Positions 29,098-37,981 of a stretch of 64,000 nucleotides of DNA are shown here, piece by piece. The translations under genes and the position numbers were made by a program. A model generated the notes under the pieces. The model was not told the DNA's origin, did no database searches, and worked only from the letters and a program-made list of their open reading frames with translations. The DNA is taken from positions 2,046,001-2,110,000 of the forward strand of contig NZ_CP075529.1 of assembly GCF_025809055.1 (NCBI RefSeq). The letters run 5' to 3'. Every line of letters begins with the position of its first letter. The first letter of the stretch is position 1. This DNA comes from Devosia sp. (GTDB lineage Bacteria; Pseudomonadota; Alphaproteobacteria; Rhizobiales; Devosiaceae).

Positions 29098-30201
29098 TTA
29101 GCTCAGGGTGAAGTACTTCTGGCGAGCCGCCAGGAACAGCGAGTCGGTGCCGTCGGTCTTCTGGCGGACCACGTTGAGCGCGGAGATGAAGCTCTCGGCG
29201 GTCTTCTTGGTCAGCGCATCGCCGCTTTCGCGGATTTCCGTCAGCAGTTCGGTAGCGGCCTTGGCGCCGGCTTCCAGGATTTCGTCCGGGAACTGCTTGA
29301 TCTGCACACCGTGCTCGCTGACCAGCGACTGCAGGGCACGCGGGTCATTGGCGGCGAAGTCGGCAGCCACGTTGTCGTACTCGGCCTGGCAGCAATCCTT
29401 GACGATGGCCTGCAGGTCCCCCGGCAGAGCCTGGAACTTGGCCTTGTCGACCACCAGTTCGGTGGCCAGGCCCGGCTCGATGAAGCTGGGGAAGTAGTAG
29501 TTCTTGGCGATCTGGTAGAAGCCGAGCGCCAGGTCGTTATAGGGACCGACGAATTCGGCGGCATCCAGCGTACCCGACTGCAGCGCGGCAAAAATTTCGC
29601 CGGCGGCGAGGTTGGTCACCGAGGCGCCAAGCTTGGCCCAGACCTGGCCACCCAGACCCGGGGTACGGAAGCGCAGGCCCTGCACGTCGGCAACGCCGGT
29701 CAATTCGTTCTTGAACCAGCCACCAGCCTGGGTGCCGGTATCGCCGGAGAGGAAGCCCTGGACGCCGAACTGGTCGTAGATTTCGTCCCAGATTTCCTGA
29801 CCGCCCATGTGGCGGACCCAGCCGGTCAGCTCGCGGCTGGTCATGCCGAACGGCACGCCGGTGAAGAAGGAAAGGCCCTGGCTCTTGTTCTGCCAGTAAT
29901 AGGCGGCGCCGTGGCTCATTTCGGCCGAGCCGTCGATCACCGCGTCGAGGGCCTGCAGGCCCGGAACCATTTCGCCGGCGGCAAAGACCTGCACGGTCAG
30001 CCGGCCGCCCGAAGCGGCGGTGATGCGATCGGCAAGGCGCTGTGCGCCCACGCCCAGGCCGGGGAAGTTCTTCGGCCAGGTGGTAACCATGCGCCAGTTG
30101 ATATTGCCCTGGGCAATGGCCGGTGTTGCAAGGCCGGCAGTCGCCACGGCCGCACCCACCGCAGACACACCTGCGGTCTTGAAGAATTCGCGTCTTTTCA
30201 T
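29098..30201 (-). CDS. TRAP transporter substrate-binding protein (DctP family)
   Basis: A 367-residue periplasmic binding protein with a twin-arginine signal (MKRREFFKTAGVSAVGAA...PAIA). The mature part begins NINWRMVTTWPKNFPG and shows the DctP fold segments GRLTVQVFAAGEMVPG, EMSHGAAYYW, and the RTPGLGGQVWAKLGAS hinge with the conserved Arg that holds the substrate carboxylate. The style is that of the TakP-like 2-oxo-acid or monocarboxylate-binding subgroup, so pyruvate, lactate or another keto acid is likely; this is inference. GGGAGGA precedes the ATG at 30201. The membrane subunits lie 2.4 kb away beyond a two-component system. A terminator follows. Confidence 0.92.
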   Translation of the reverse strand: MKRREFFKTAGVSAVGAAVATAGLATPAIAQGNINWRMVTTWPKNFPGLGVGAQRLADRITAASGGRLTVQVFAAGEMVPGLQALDAVIDGSAEMSHGAAYYWQNKSQGLSFFTGVPFGMTSRELTGWVRHMGGQEIWDEIYDQFGVQGFLSGDTGTQAGGWFKNELTGVADVQGLRFRTPGLGGQVWAKLGASVTNLAAGEIFAALQSGTLDAAEFVGPYNDLALGFYQIAKNYYFPSFIEPGLATELVVDKAKFQALPGDLQAIVKDCCQAEYDNVAADFAANDPRALQSLVSEHGVQIKQFPDEILEAGAKAATELLTEIRESGDALTKKTAESFISALNVVRQKTDGTDSLFLAARQKYFTLS

Positions 30202-30437
30202 ACTGTCCTCCCAGACAGGTTGCGGGATGGTTCCTCCATCCCTGAACTTTGTTGCGGCCCATCCCGAAGACCGCTCGGCGCACGCGCGCGAAGTCATAGT
30301 CAACCCACAGTGCGCTCTTCTGTCCAGTGGTCCTTTGGCAAAGACGGCAAATCTGGGGCAATCCTACCCAATACTACGCAGAGCCAGCCGCGGTTCTATG
30401 CTAGTATCGGGCGTTCCGAGGGGATCGCTGACACAAG

Positions 30438-31817
30438 ATGAACCTGAGACAGAAAATCCTGGCGCTGGCGATCATTCCGCTCTTGCTGGCCATTCTGGCC
30501 ATCACCGCGCTCGTGACCTCCCAATCCACGCAATTGGCCCGGGCCAGCATTGCCACCTTCGAGCGCAGTCTGCTCAAGGCCAAGGAAACCGAGCTCCTCA
30601 ATCTCACCAATATGGCCGTTTCCGCCTTTGCCGACATCTACGAGGCTGCCGGCCCGGACGACGAGGAAGCCAAGGCGCAGGTGCGGGCCATTCTTTCCGA
30701 TCTCGACTACGGCCCCGATGGCTATTTCTTTGCCTACGACTATGACGGGGTCAACATCGTCCATCCCCGCCAGGCCTATCGGCATGGTCAGAACTGGCTG
30801 GACCTGACCGATCCGGACGGCAATCGCGTCATCTACAATCTGGTCGAGCGCGCCAAGGAAGGCGGCGGCCTGCACCAATACAAGTGGGAAAAACCCTCCG
30901 CCGGCATCATTGCCGACAAGCTCTCCTTCGCCGTGGGCCTCGACAAATGGCGCTGGATGCTGGGCACCGGCGTCTATCTCGACGACGTCTTCGCCCAGAC
31001 GGCCGCCGCCGAGGCCGATCTGCGCAGCCATATCGACACCACCTTCATCATCGTCGCGGCCATCACCGTGCCCATCGTCATCGTCGTTTTCCTCGTGAGC
31101 TTCCTCGTTACCATGCGCGAGCGGCGCCTGGCTGATACGCGCCTCAAGGACCTCACCCAGCGGGTCATCGACACGCAGGAAGAAGAGCGCGCCCGCATAG
31201 CCCGTGAACTGCATGACGGCATTTCCCAGACCATGGTGGCCGCCCGCTACATGCTTGATCTTGCCGCCTCAAAGGTGCGCAACGGCGCTGCGGACGCCGC
31301 CGATGTCATCGATCGCGGCGCCCTCGGCCTCAACAATGCCATCAAGGAAGTCCGGCGCATTTCGCACAATCTGCGGCCGGGCATGCTCGACGACCTCGGC
31401 CTCTCTGCAGCCCTTGATGAATTGACCGGCAATTTCTCCGAGCGCACCGGCATTGCGGTCGAACTCAAGGCGGTGGCCTTCAAGAATGTGGTGCTGCCCG
31501 AAGCCAGGACGGCGCTCTACCGCGTCGCGCAGGAGGCCCTGACCAATATCGAACGCCATGCCAATGCCAGCCTCGTCAGGATCACTATCACCAGCGCCAA
31601 TGGTGTGCACCTGGTGATCGAGGATGACGGGGTCGGCTTTGCCGATGCCCCCCCGCGGAAGCGCCAGTCGGGGCTTGGCCTGCGCAACATGCAGGAGCGC
31701 ATGGAGCATTTCGGCGGCCGGCTCGAAGTGCGCACCTCCAGCGAGGGTACCGTGCTCCGGGCCTGGCTGCCCAAGTCGGTTTATCTCATCGAGCGCAAAG
31801 ACCCCGTACCGGCATGA
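30438..31817 (+). CDS. sensor histidine kinase with periplasmic cache domain
   Basis: A 459-residue membrane kinase. One span at about 7-27 and another at 202-225 frame a periplasmic single-cache-type domain (GPDGYFFAYDYDGVNIVHP, GLDKWRWMLGTGVYLDDV). A HisKA_3 dimerisation/phosphoacceptor domain has His259 in ARIARELHDGISQ, and an HATPase domain follows (ALYRVAQEALTNIERHANAS; EDDGVGF; GLGLRNMQERMEHFGG). Cache domains of this type sense small carboxylates. Its stop overlaps the response-regulator start by 4 bases, and the pair sits between two halves of a TRAP transporter, so it probably switches on that transporter in response to its substrate. Confidence 0.93.
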   Translation: MNLRQKILALAIIPLLLAILAITALVTSQSTQLARASIATFERSLLKAKETELLNLTNMAVSAFADIYEAAGPDDEEAKAQVRAILSDLDYGPDGYFFAYDYDGVNIVHPRQAYRHGQNWLDLTDPDGNRVIYNLVERAKEGGGLHQYKWEKPSAGIIADKLSFAVGLDKWRWMLGTGVYLDDVFAQTAAAEADLRSHIDTTFIIVAAITVPIVIVVFLVSFLVTMRERRLADTRLKDLTQRVIDTQEEERARIARELHDGISQTMVAARYMLDLAASKVRNGAADAADVIDRGALGLNNAIKEVRRISHNLRPGMLDDLGLSAALDELTGNFSERTGIAVELKAVAFKNVVLPEARTALYRVAQEALTNIERHANASLVRITITSANGVHLVIEDDGVGFADAPPRKRQSGLGLRNMQERMEHFGGRLEVRTSSEGTVLRAWLPKSVYLIERKDPVPA

Positions 31818-32461
31818 GCACCTCCCCGATCCGCGTCATCCTCTGTGACGACCACCCCCTGGTGCTCGAAGGCATCCGCTCGGTCATCGAGACCTATGAC
31901 CACATCCGCGTCGTCGCCGACGTCGGCTCGGCCCGCGCCGCCCTGGCCCTGGCCGAGCAGCAGAAGCCGGACGTGGTGATGATGGACATCAACATGCCCG
32001 AACTCAGCGGCCTCGATGCCATCGAACTGTTCCGCGAGCGCGTGCCGCAAACCCGGCTGCTCATGCTCTCCATGCACGACAGCCGCGAATATATCTCGAC
32101 CGCCGTCATGTATGGGGCGTCCGGCTATATCCTCAAGGATGTCTCGACCACTGAAATCGTCGCCGCCATCGAGGCCGTCGCCGCCGGCAGGACCTATTTC
32201 TCCTCCGGCGTCTCCGAGGCCATCCTGACCAAGACCAACCGCGCCAGCGCCGTTATTCCCCTGACCACGCGCGAACAGTCGGTACTGCTGCTGGTGGCCA
32301 GGGGCAGCGCCAGCAAGGCCATTGCCGACGAGCTCGACATCTCAGTGCGCACGGTTGAGACCCATCGCAAGAACATCAAGAAAAAGCTGGGCATCGCCAC
32401 CACCGCCGGCCTCACCCGCTATGCCATCGACAACGGCCTGGTCGGCCCTGCCGGCGACTGA
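31814..32461 (+). CDS. NarL/LuxR-family response regulator
   Basis: A 215-residue regulator with a receiver domain (Asp12/Asp13, phospho-acceptor Asp58 in VVMMDINMPELSG, Lys108 in YILKDVS) and a C-terminal LuxR-type helix-turn-helix (about 150-205, PLTTREQSVLLLVARGSASKAIA, ISVRTVETHRKNIKKKLGI). It is the partner of the overlapping HisKA_3 kinase, and the probable targets are the flanking dctP-type and dctQM-type operons, both transcribed away on the minus strand. Confidence 0.95.
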   Translation: MSTSPIRVILCDDHPLVLEGIRSVIETYDHIRVVADVGSARAALALAEQQKPDVVMMDINMPELSGLDAIELFRERVPQTRLLMLSMHDSREYISTAVMYGASGYILKDVSTTEIVAAIEAVAAGRTYFSSGVSEAILTKTNRASAVIPLTTREQSVLLLVARGSASKAIADELDISVRTVETHRKNIKKKLGIATTAGLTRYAIDNGLVGPAGD

Positions 32462-32509
32462 CCGTCGCCCATCGGCACCCCACCGCGTCATTCCACCCCC
32501 ACCAGGTCA

Positions 32510-32527
32510 TTCCCGCGAAAGCGGGAA
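32510..32527. repeat. TTCCCGC-GAAA-GCGGGAA palindromic repeat
   Basis: A 7-bp perfect stem with a GAAA tetraloop, flanked by CAGGTCA and CCTCTGGTG. The same unit occurs at 40819-40836 and inverted at 40872-40889. It is an intergenic REP-like element. Confidence 0.75.
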
Positions 32528-32557
32528 CCTCTGGTGTCCCGCACCCCCCCAAAAAAA

Positions 32558-32587
32558 CAAAGGCCCGGGATCACGCCCGGGCCTTTG
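32558..32587. terminator. two-way intrinsic terminator between the regulator and TRAP permease genes
   Basis: CAAAGGCCCGGG and CCCGGGCCTTTG form a 12-bp perfect stem with a six-base loop. On the minus strand it is followed by seven T residues, serving the dctM-type gene; on the plus strand the stem can also stop the response-regulator transcript. Confidence 0.88.
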
Positions 32588-32609
32588 TCATTCACGTCCC
32601 TCACCGGCC

Positions 32610-33998
32610 TCAGTAGAGCACCGAAGGCAGCCAGGTGATCAGCTGCGGGAAGGCAAACAAAGTGATGATTGCCACGATCTGCAGGATCACGAAGGGCACG
32701 GCCCCGCGATAGATCATGCCGGTCGACACCTTCGCCGGGGCCACGCCACGCAGGTAGAACAGCGAGAAGCCGAAGGGCGGGGTCAGGAAGCTGGTCTGCA
32801 GGTTCACACCGACCATCACGCCCAGCCAGATCGGGTTGATATCGAGGGCCAGCAGCACAGGCGCGGTGATCGGGATCACGATAAAGATGATCTCGAACGT
32901 GTCGAGGATGAAGCCGAGCAGGAACATGATCAGCATGACGATGATCATGGCGCCGATGGCTCCACCCGGCATGCTCGAGAGGAACTCATGCACCAGGTTG
33001 TCGCCGCCCATCATGCGGAAGACGATGGAAAACACCGCCGCACCGAACAGGATGATGAACACCATCGAGGTGATGGTGGCGGTCGAGATCACCGCCTGGC
33101 GCAGGATGTCGAAGCTGACCTTGCGCCGCAGCAGAGCCAGGATGATGGCGCCCACTGAGCCGACCGAAGCCGCTTCCGTCGGTGTGGCAATGCCGCCCAG
33201 GATCGAGCCGAGCACGGCCACGATGAGCAGCAGCGGCGGCAGCAGGGCCACGACCACATCGCGGGCCAGGGTGGCCTTTTCGGCTTCGGGCACCGGCGTT
33301 GCCGGGCAGCTCTCGGGATCGGTGATCGCCTTGAAGATCATGTAGGCCGCATAGAGCCCGACCAGCAGCAGGCCTGGGATGATCGCCCCGGCGAACAGCG
33401 CGCCCACCGAAACCGGCTCCGGCGCGAAATTGCCCTTGGACATCTGCACCTGGGCATTGATGCCCGAAAGCATGTCGCCCATGAAGATCAGCACGGTCGA
33501 AGGCGGGATGATCTGCCCCAGCGTTCCCGATGCACAGATCACGCCCGAGGCGAGTTTGGGATCATAGCCCGCCCGCATCATCGCCGGCAGCGAGATCAGC
33601 CCCATGGTGACCACGGTGGCGCCGACCACGCCGGTCGACGCGGCGAGCAGTGCGCCCACCACGATCACCGAAAGCCCGAGGCCCCCCCGAAGGTTGCCGA
33701 ACAGCTTGCCCATGGTGAGCAGCAATTGCTCGGCAATGCCCGAGCGCTCCAGCATCACGCCCATGAAGATGAAGAGCGGCACCGCCACCAGCACTTCATT
33801 GGTCATCAGGCCAATATAGCGCCCGGCGAGCGAACCGTAATTGGACGGGTCATAGACACCCAGCCACCAGCCGACGAGACCGAAGATCAGCGCCGTACCG
33901 GCCAGCGAGAACGCCACCGGAAAGCCCAGCATGAGGACGCCGATGACGCCCAGGAACATCAGGCCGGAGAGGATTTCTCCAAGCAATACCGGATCCAT
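32610..33998 (-). CDS. TRAP transporter large permease subunit (DctM family)
   Basis: A 462-residue, very hydrophobic inner-membrane protein with about 12-14 spans, the ion-driven translocation channel of a TRAP transporter. Conserved pieces include PLFIFMGVMLERSGIAEQLL near 60, STGVVGATVVTMGLISLPAM, GVICASGTLGQIIPPSTVLI and the C-terminal LQTSFLTPPFGFSLFYLRGVAP. Its ATG directly abuts the stop of the dctQ-type gene (TAAATG). The central cytoplasmic loop (about 225-250) is longer than in the smallest members, as in the larger keto-acid or mannitol-type group. Confidence 0.95.
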   Translation of the reverse strand: MDPVLLGEILSGLMFLGVIGVLMLGFPVAFSLAGTALIFGLVGWWLGVYDPSNYGSLAGRYIGLMTNEVLVAVPLFIFMGVMLERSGIAEQLLLTMGKLFGNLRGGLGLSVIVVGALLAASTGVVGATVVTMGLISLPAMMRAGYDPKLASGVICASGTLGQIIPPSTVLIFMGDMLSGINAQVQMSKGNFAPEPVSVGALFAGAIIPGLLLVGLYAAYMIFKAITDPESCPATPVPEAEKATLARDVVVALLPPLLLIVAVLGSILGGIATPTEAASVGSVGAIILALLRRKVSFDILRQAVISTATITSMVFIILFGAAVFSIVFRMMGGDNLVHEFLSSMPGGAIGAMIIVMLIMFLLGFILDTFEIIFIVIPITAPVLLALDINPIWLGVMVGVNLQTSFLTPPFGFSLFYLRGVAPAKVSTGMIYRGAVPFVILQIVAIITLFAFPQLITWLPSVLY

Positions 33999-34574
33999 TT
34001 ATGCAGTCTCCCCGGACGGGTGTTCGGCGCTGTCGTCCCGGTAGCGCAGGTCGGGCGGCAACAGGTCTTCCTTGCCGCTGAGTACGAGAATGGCGCGGGC
34101 CGCCATGGCCAGACCCTGCAGGCCCACCAGCACGGCAAACACCAGGATGAAGCTCTTGAGGATGAACAGGCCCGGCATGCCGCCGATATTCGCCGACCCC
34201 TCGTAATAGCCCCATGAGCGGGCGACCGCGGGGTAACCATAGGTCCAGACCACATAGACAAAGGGCAACAGGAACAGCACCACCCCGATCAGGTCGGCCC
34301 TGGCCTTCCAGCGCACATCGGCCGGGCGGTAAAAGATATCCACGCGCACATGGTCATTGCGCATCAGCGCAAAGCCGGCGACGCCGGTAAACATCGCCCC
34401 GGCCAGCCATACATAGAGATCCTGCACCCACAGGACCGACATGCTGAAGAAGTAGCGCTGCACGACAACCGTGAAGCAGACCAGCACTGTCGCCAGGGCC
34501 AGCCATGACAACACCTGGCCGACAATCCAGTTCAGACCGCTGATCACGCGGACGAACCCTGCCAAGATTTGCAT
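33999..34574 (-). CDS. TRAP transporter small permease subunit (DctQ family)
   Basis: A 191-residue membrane protein with four spans (about 12-35, 47-67, 94-113, 138-160) and the DctQ-type segments VVVQRYFFSMSVLWVQDLYVWLAGAMFTGVAGFALMRNDHVRVDIF (in parts). It pairs with the large subunit encoded just after it. The binding protein gene lies on the far side of the two-component genes and on the same strand. Confidence 0.93.
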   Translation of the reverse strand: MQILAGFVRVISGLNWIVGQVLSWLALATVLVCFTVVVQRYFFSMSVLWVQDLYVWLAGAMFTGVAGFALMRNDHVRVDIFYRPADVRWKARADLIGVVLFLLPFVYVVWTYGYPAVARSWGYYEGSANIGGMPGLFILKSFILVFAVLVGLQGLAMAARAILVLSGKEDLLPPDLRYRDDSAEHPSGETA

Positions 34575-34821
34575 CAGAAATCCTCCCGCCCGCCTGTTCT
34601 TGTCAAAATTGCGGACAAATGGACGGATAGGACAAAATAGGTTCGGCGCACAACAGCGCGGCCCCCAAACCCCGGGGTCAATCGGGCAAAAACCCGTAAA
34701 AATGGGTATGCGAGGGTCTGACGCGACAAATTTTTCTGACTAGGGGGATTAAACCGGCGTCTGGGGTGTTGGTGTCGGCAGGGGCGTCAGAGGGCGTCCC
34801 GCACAACCGGAGGATGTCCCC

Positions 34822-35214
34822 GTGAAACTCGCAACCGCTCTGGGCGCTGTCGCCGCCCTTGCCCTGTTCGCCGCTCCCGCCTTTGCCGCCGATTATCTGG
34901 GCGGGGTGGTCAAGTCGACCGATATCGGCGGCAAGATGGTGCTGACAGATGCCAATGGCATGACGCTTTACACCTTCGACAAGGACGCGGTCGGCGTGTC
35001 CAACTGCTACGACACTTGCGCGGAAAAATGGCCGCCCCTGTTTGCCGAGGCCTCTGATACGGCCGAGGGCGATTTCACCATTGTCGAGCGCACCGATGGC
35101 ACCATGATCTGGGCCTATAAGGGCTGGCCGCTCTACTACTGGGTCGAGGACATGGCTCCCGGCGACATCAAGGGTGACGGTGTCGGCGGCGTCTGGCATC
35201 TTGCCATCGAGTGA
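34822..35214 (+). CDS. secreted repeat (COG4315/lipoprotein_15-type) protein
   Basis: A 130-residue exported protein. A signal peptide (MKLATALGAVAALALFAAPAFA) is followed by two copies of a short repeat, one with MVLTDANGMTLYTFDKD and CYDTCAEKWPPLFA, the other with MIWAYKGWPLYYWVEDMAPGDIKGDGVGGVWHLA. The family is common next to ECF sigma genes; its function is unknown. The GTG start follows GGAGG by 9 bases. An ECF sigma factor gene starts 38 bases downstream, so the three genes may form an operon or regulon. The 247 bases upstream show no gene, only short direct GGACAAA repeats. Confidence 0.85.
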   Translation: MKLATALGAVAALALFAAPAFAADYLGGVVKSTDIGGKMVLTDANGMTLYTFDKDAVGVSNCYDTCAEKWPPLFAEASDTAEGDFTIVERTDGTMIWAYKGWPLYYWVEDMAPGDIKGDGVGGVWHLAIE

Positions 35215-35252
35215 TCCCGTCCTGACTGACCAGGATATATGAGGCGATCGGC

Positions 35253-35759
35253 GTGGCCGACTTTGTCGATGAGATCCAAGCCTGCGTGCCGGCCCTGCGC
35301 CGCTACGCGCGTGCGCTCACCCGCAATCTCGACCGCGCCGACGATCTGGTGCAGGACTGCCTCGAACGCGCCATTGCGCGCCGGGGCCTGTTCCAGCCGC
35401 GCGGCCCGCTGCGCCCCTGGCTTTTCACCATCCTGGTCAATCTGCACCGCAACAGCATCCGGGCCGAGCGCCGCCACGGCACGCCGGTCGACCTCGACAC
35501 AGCGCCCGAACTGGCGGTACCGGCGCCCCAGCCCGGTCATATCGCGCTTGCCGAACTGGCCCGCGCCATCGAAACCCTGCCCCTCGACCAGAAGGAGGCC
35601 CTGCTGCTGGTCACTATCGAAGGCCTGGCCTATGCCGAGGCAGCCCGCATCCTGGGCATTCCCACTGGCACGCTGATGAGCCGGCTGGGCCGTGCCCGCG
35701 CCGCCTTGCGCGCGCTCACCGGCGCACCGGCCGAGCCGCATCTGAGGACCGTCAAATGA
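35253..35759 (+). CDS. ECF-family RNA polymerase sigma factor
   Basis: A 168-residue sigma-70 relative with region 2 (about 9-75, RRYARALTRNLDRADDLVQDCLERAI and RPWLFTILVNLHRNSIRAERR) and region 4 (about 105-158, ALLLVTIEGLAYAEAARILGIPTGTLMSRLGRARAAL); regions 1 and 3 are absent, as usual for ECF factors. It is translationally coupled to a membrane anti-sigma gene (4-base overlap). GTG start with GAGG upstream. The secreted protein gene before it is a candidate target. Activating signal unknown. Confidence 0.93.
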   Translation: MADFVDEIQACVPALRRYARALTRNLDRADDLVQDCLERAIARRGLFQPRGPLRPWLFTILVNLHRNSIRAERRHGTPVDLDTAPELAVPAPQPGHIALAELARAIETLPLDQKEALLLVTIEGLAYAEAARILGIPTGTLMSRLGRARAALRALTGAPAEPHLRTVK

Positions 35760-36556
35760 GCGAGATCACCCGCGATCAGCTGATGGCCTATGCCGACGGG
35801 CAGCTCGAACCGGCCCAGCGCAGCGCCGTCGAGGCTCATTGCGCGAGCAATGCCGAGGCCGCCGCCGAACTGGCCGCGCTGATGCGCCAGTCCGATGCCA
35901 TCCGCACCCTGTTCGCCCCGGCCGCCGCCGAGCAGGTGCCGGTGCGGCTCGATCCGCATCGTCTGGCCAGCGCCGCCCGCCGCCGCCAGGGACAATTCTG
36001 GGCCCGCGCGGCCATGATCCTCATCGTGCTCGGTATGGGCGTGGCCATGGGCTGGCTGCTGCGTCCCGGTCCCGCCGGTCCGGCGCTGCACGAAAGGCTG
36101 ATCGCCAATGCCGTCAGCGCCCACACCGTCTATGTCGCGGAAAATCGCCATGCCGTGGAAGTGGCGAGCACGGACAGCGACCATCTCTCGAGCTGGCTGT
36201 CCAACCGCCTCGACACCGGCCTCGCCATGCCCGATCTGTCCGCAGAGGGCCTCACCTTCCTCGGCGGACGCCTCCTGCCGGCCCCCGACGTCCCGGGCGG
36301 CCGCGCCGCCCAACTCATGTACGAAAACCCGTCAGGAGAGCGCCTGACGCTCTACATCACGCCGGCCACCGGCATTGACGGTCCGGACTACGAAACCGTC
36401 CCCTTCGGCGCCGACAACGCGCTCTATTGGGCCAGCGACGTCATCACATGCACCATTGTCGGCCCGCAGCCGCCGGAGGCGCTGGCGGGCATCGCCAATG
36501 CCGTCTTCAGCCAGCTGACGCCCAGCCAGTCCGATCAGCCGGCATATAGAGGATAG
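35756..36556 (+). CDS. membrane anti-sigma factor
   Basis: A 266-residue protein with a cytoplasmic N-terminal helical domain (about 1-70, DQLMAYADGQLEPAQRSAVEAHCASNAEAAAEL, the anti-sigma helix arrangement), one membrane span (about 85-104, AAMILIVLGMGVAMGWLL) and a periplasmic domain to the end. The zinc HxxxCxxC box of ZAS anti-sigma factors is degenerate: only His26-Cys27 is seen. It should hold the coupled ECF factor at the membrane. The periplasmic part (RLLPAPDVPGGRAAQLMYENPSGERLTLY) is typical of COG5662-type regulators. Confidence 0.88.
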   Translation: MSEITRDQLMAYADGQLEPAQRSAVEAHCASNAEAAAELAALMRQSDAIRTLFAPAAAEQVPVRLDPHRLASAARRRQGQFWARAAMILIVLGMGVAMGWLLRPGPAGPALHERLIANAVSAHTVYVAENRHAVEVASTDSDHLSSWLSNRLDTGLAMPDLSAEGLTFLGGRLLPAPDVPGGRAAQLMYENPSGERLTLYITPATGIDGPDYETVPFGADNALYWASDVITCTIVGPQPPEALAGIANAVFSQLTPSQSDQPAYRG

Positions 36557-36572
36557 TCCCCCGGTGCCCGCC

Positions 36573-36745
36573 CTCGTGGTTCGACAGGCTCACCATGAGG
36601 TCTCAAGAGTACCCGCAAACCTCATCCTGAGCCCCAGTAGACCTCATCCTGAGCCCCAGTAGACCTCATCCTGAGCTCGTCGAAGGTCGAGGTCATGGCA
36701 CCGCTGAAACGCAGGTAGACCTCATCCTGAGCCCGTCGAAGGACG
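36573..36745. repeat. tandem CCTCATCCTGAGC repeats
   Basis: CCTCATCCTGAGC occurs at 36620, 36642, 36664 and 36720. The first three are exactly 22 bases apart, forming a short tandem array of CCTCATCCTGAGCCCCAGTA-type units. The block begins with CTCGTGGTTCGACAGGCTCACCATGAGG, an inverted relative also seen at 17547. It is a mosaic of an intergenic repeat family between the anti-sigma and lldD-like genes; no gene is visible. Confidence 0.8.
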
Positions 36746-36760
36746 AGGCTGTGGCACCGC

Positions 36761-37942
36761 TCAAACCGTCTTCGGCGCGTTGCGCGGCGGAATGTCGTTC
36801 GAATAGATATTGTGCAGTCCGACATTGAGAATATCCCGCTCCCCGCATAGGGCCATGGTGGTGTCGATCTCCTTGCGGATGATCTCCAGCACCCGCGTCA
36901 CGCCCGCTTCTCCGCCGGCGCCCAGGCCATAGAGCATGGGCCGGCCGATAAAGGTCGATTTCGCCCCATAGGCCAGCGCCTTGACCACGTCCTGCCCCAT
37001 GCGCACGCCGCTATCGAGATAGACCTCGGTCCTGCTGCCGACGCGATCGACGATTTCAGGCAGGACGCGAATGGTTGAGGGCGCGCCATCGAGCTGCCGC
37101 CCGCCATGGTTGGAGACGACGATCGCATCCGCCCCGTTGTCCACCGCCGCCTGCGCATCATCGGCATCGAGCACGCCCTTGACGATCACCGGCCCGCCGA
37201 AGCGCTCCTTGATCCATTTGACGTCGCCCCAGTTGAGCGTCGGATCGAACTGGCTGGCCGTCCAGGCCGAGAGCGAGGCCAGGTCGTGATCGCCCCCCAC
37301 ATGGCCCACGATATTGCGGAACGTGTGCCGCTTGGTGCCGAGCATGCGCAGGCACCACAAGGGGTGCTGCATCATCTGCCAGACCGAATAGGGCGTGAAC
37401 TTGGGTGGGGTCGACAGCCCGTTCTTGATGTCCTTGTGGCGCTGCCCCAGGATCTGCAGGTCCATGGTCAGCACCAGCGCCGAGCACCTCGCCGCCTTCG
37501 CCCGGTCGATCAGCCGGTTGATGAAGTCACGGTCGCGCATCACATAGAGCTGGAACCAGAACGGGGCCGTAGTGTTCTCGGCAATATCCTCGATCGAACA
37601 CACGCTCATGGTCGAGAGCGAAAATGGAATGCCGAACTTTTCCGCCGCCCGCGCTGCCTTGATCTCGCCGTCGGCCGTCTGCATACCGCCGGTCGCCGCC
37701 GGCGCGATGGCGACCGGCATGGCGATTTCCTGGCCCAGCATTTTCACCTTGAGATTGCGTCCCTCAAGGTTCACCGCAACCTTCTGGTTGAGCTTGATCT
37801 TGGCGAAATCGCTCTCGTTCTCCCGATAGGTGCCCTCGGTATATGAGCCGCTATCGGCATAGTCGAAGAACATCTTGGGCACCCGGCGATGCGCCAGCCG
37901 CTTCATTTCCTCAACGGTCAGAACCTTGTCGATGGCGGTCAT
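36761..37942 (-). CDS. lldD: FMN-dependent alpha-hydroxy-acid (L-lactate) dehydrogenase
   Basis: A 393-residue flavoenzyme of the LldD/glycolate-oxidase family, a membrane-associated barrel that oxidises L-lactate to pyruvate. AIAPAATGGMQTADGE near 79-92, LTMDLQILGQR near 158-168 and VIVKGVLDADDAQ near 252 carry FMN contacts; the catalytic base is His279 in VVSNHGGRQLDGAPST, and the phosphate site is YLDSGVRMGQDVVKALAYGA. The start at 37942 gives the family N-terminus MTAIDKVLTVEEMKRLA. A perfect copy of the GntR-type operator lies 40 bases upstream, tying it to the fucU/FAH/UxaA-type locus, whose expected products are L-lactate and pyruvate. Confidence 0.92.
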   Translation of the reverse strand: MTAIDKVLTVEEMKRLAHRRVPKMFFDYADSGSYTEGTYRENESDFAKIKLNQKVAVNLEGRNLKVKMLGQEIAMPVAIAPAATGGMQTADGEIKAARAAEKFGIPFSLSTMSVCSIEDIAENTTAPFWFQLYVMRDRDFINRLIDRAKAARCSALVLTMDLQILGQRHKDIKNGLSTPPKFTPYSVWQMMQHPLWCLRMLGTKRHTFRNIVGHVGGDHDLASLSAWTASQFDPTLNWGDVKWIKERFGGPVIVKGVLDADDAQAAVDNGADAIVVSNHGGRQLDGAPSTIRVLPEIVDRVGSRTEVYLDSGVRMGQDVVKALAYGAKSTFIGRPMLYGLGAGGEAGVTRVLEIIRKEIDTTMALCGERDILNVGLHNIYSNDIPPRNAPKTV

Positions 37943-37981
37943 GTGCAGGCGCTCCGGTCTCAGACCCGGCCTGCCTAGCAA

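Noticed and set aside
36573..36745. Spaced CCTCATCCTGAGC repeats as a CRISPR array
   Set aside because: Units are tandem with almost no unique spacers, repeats are too short, no cas genes are present, and relatives are dispersed in other intergenic regions.
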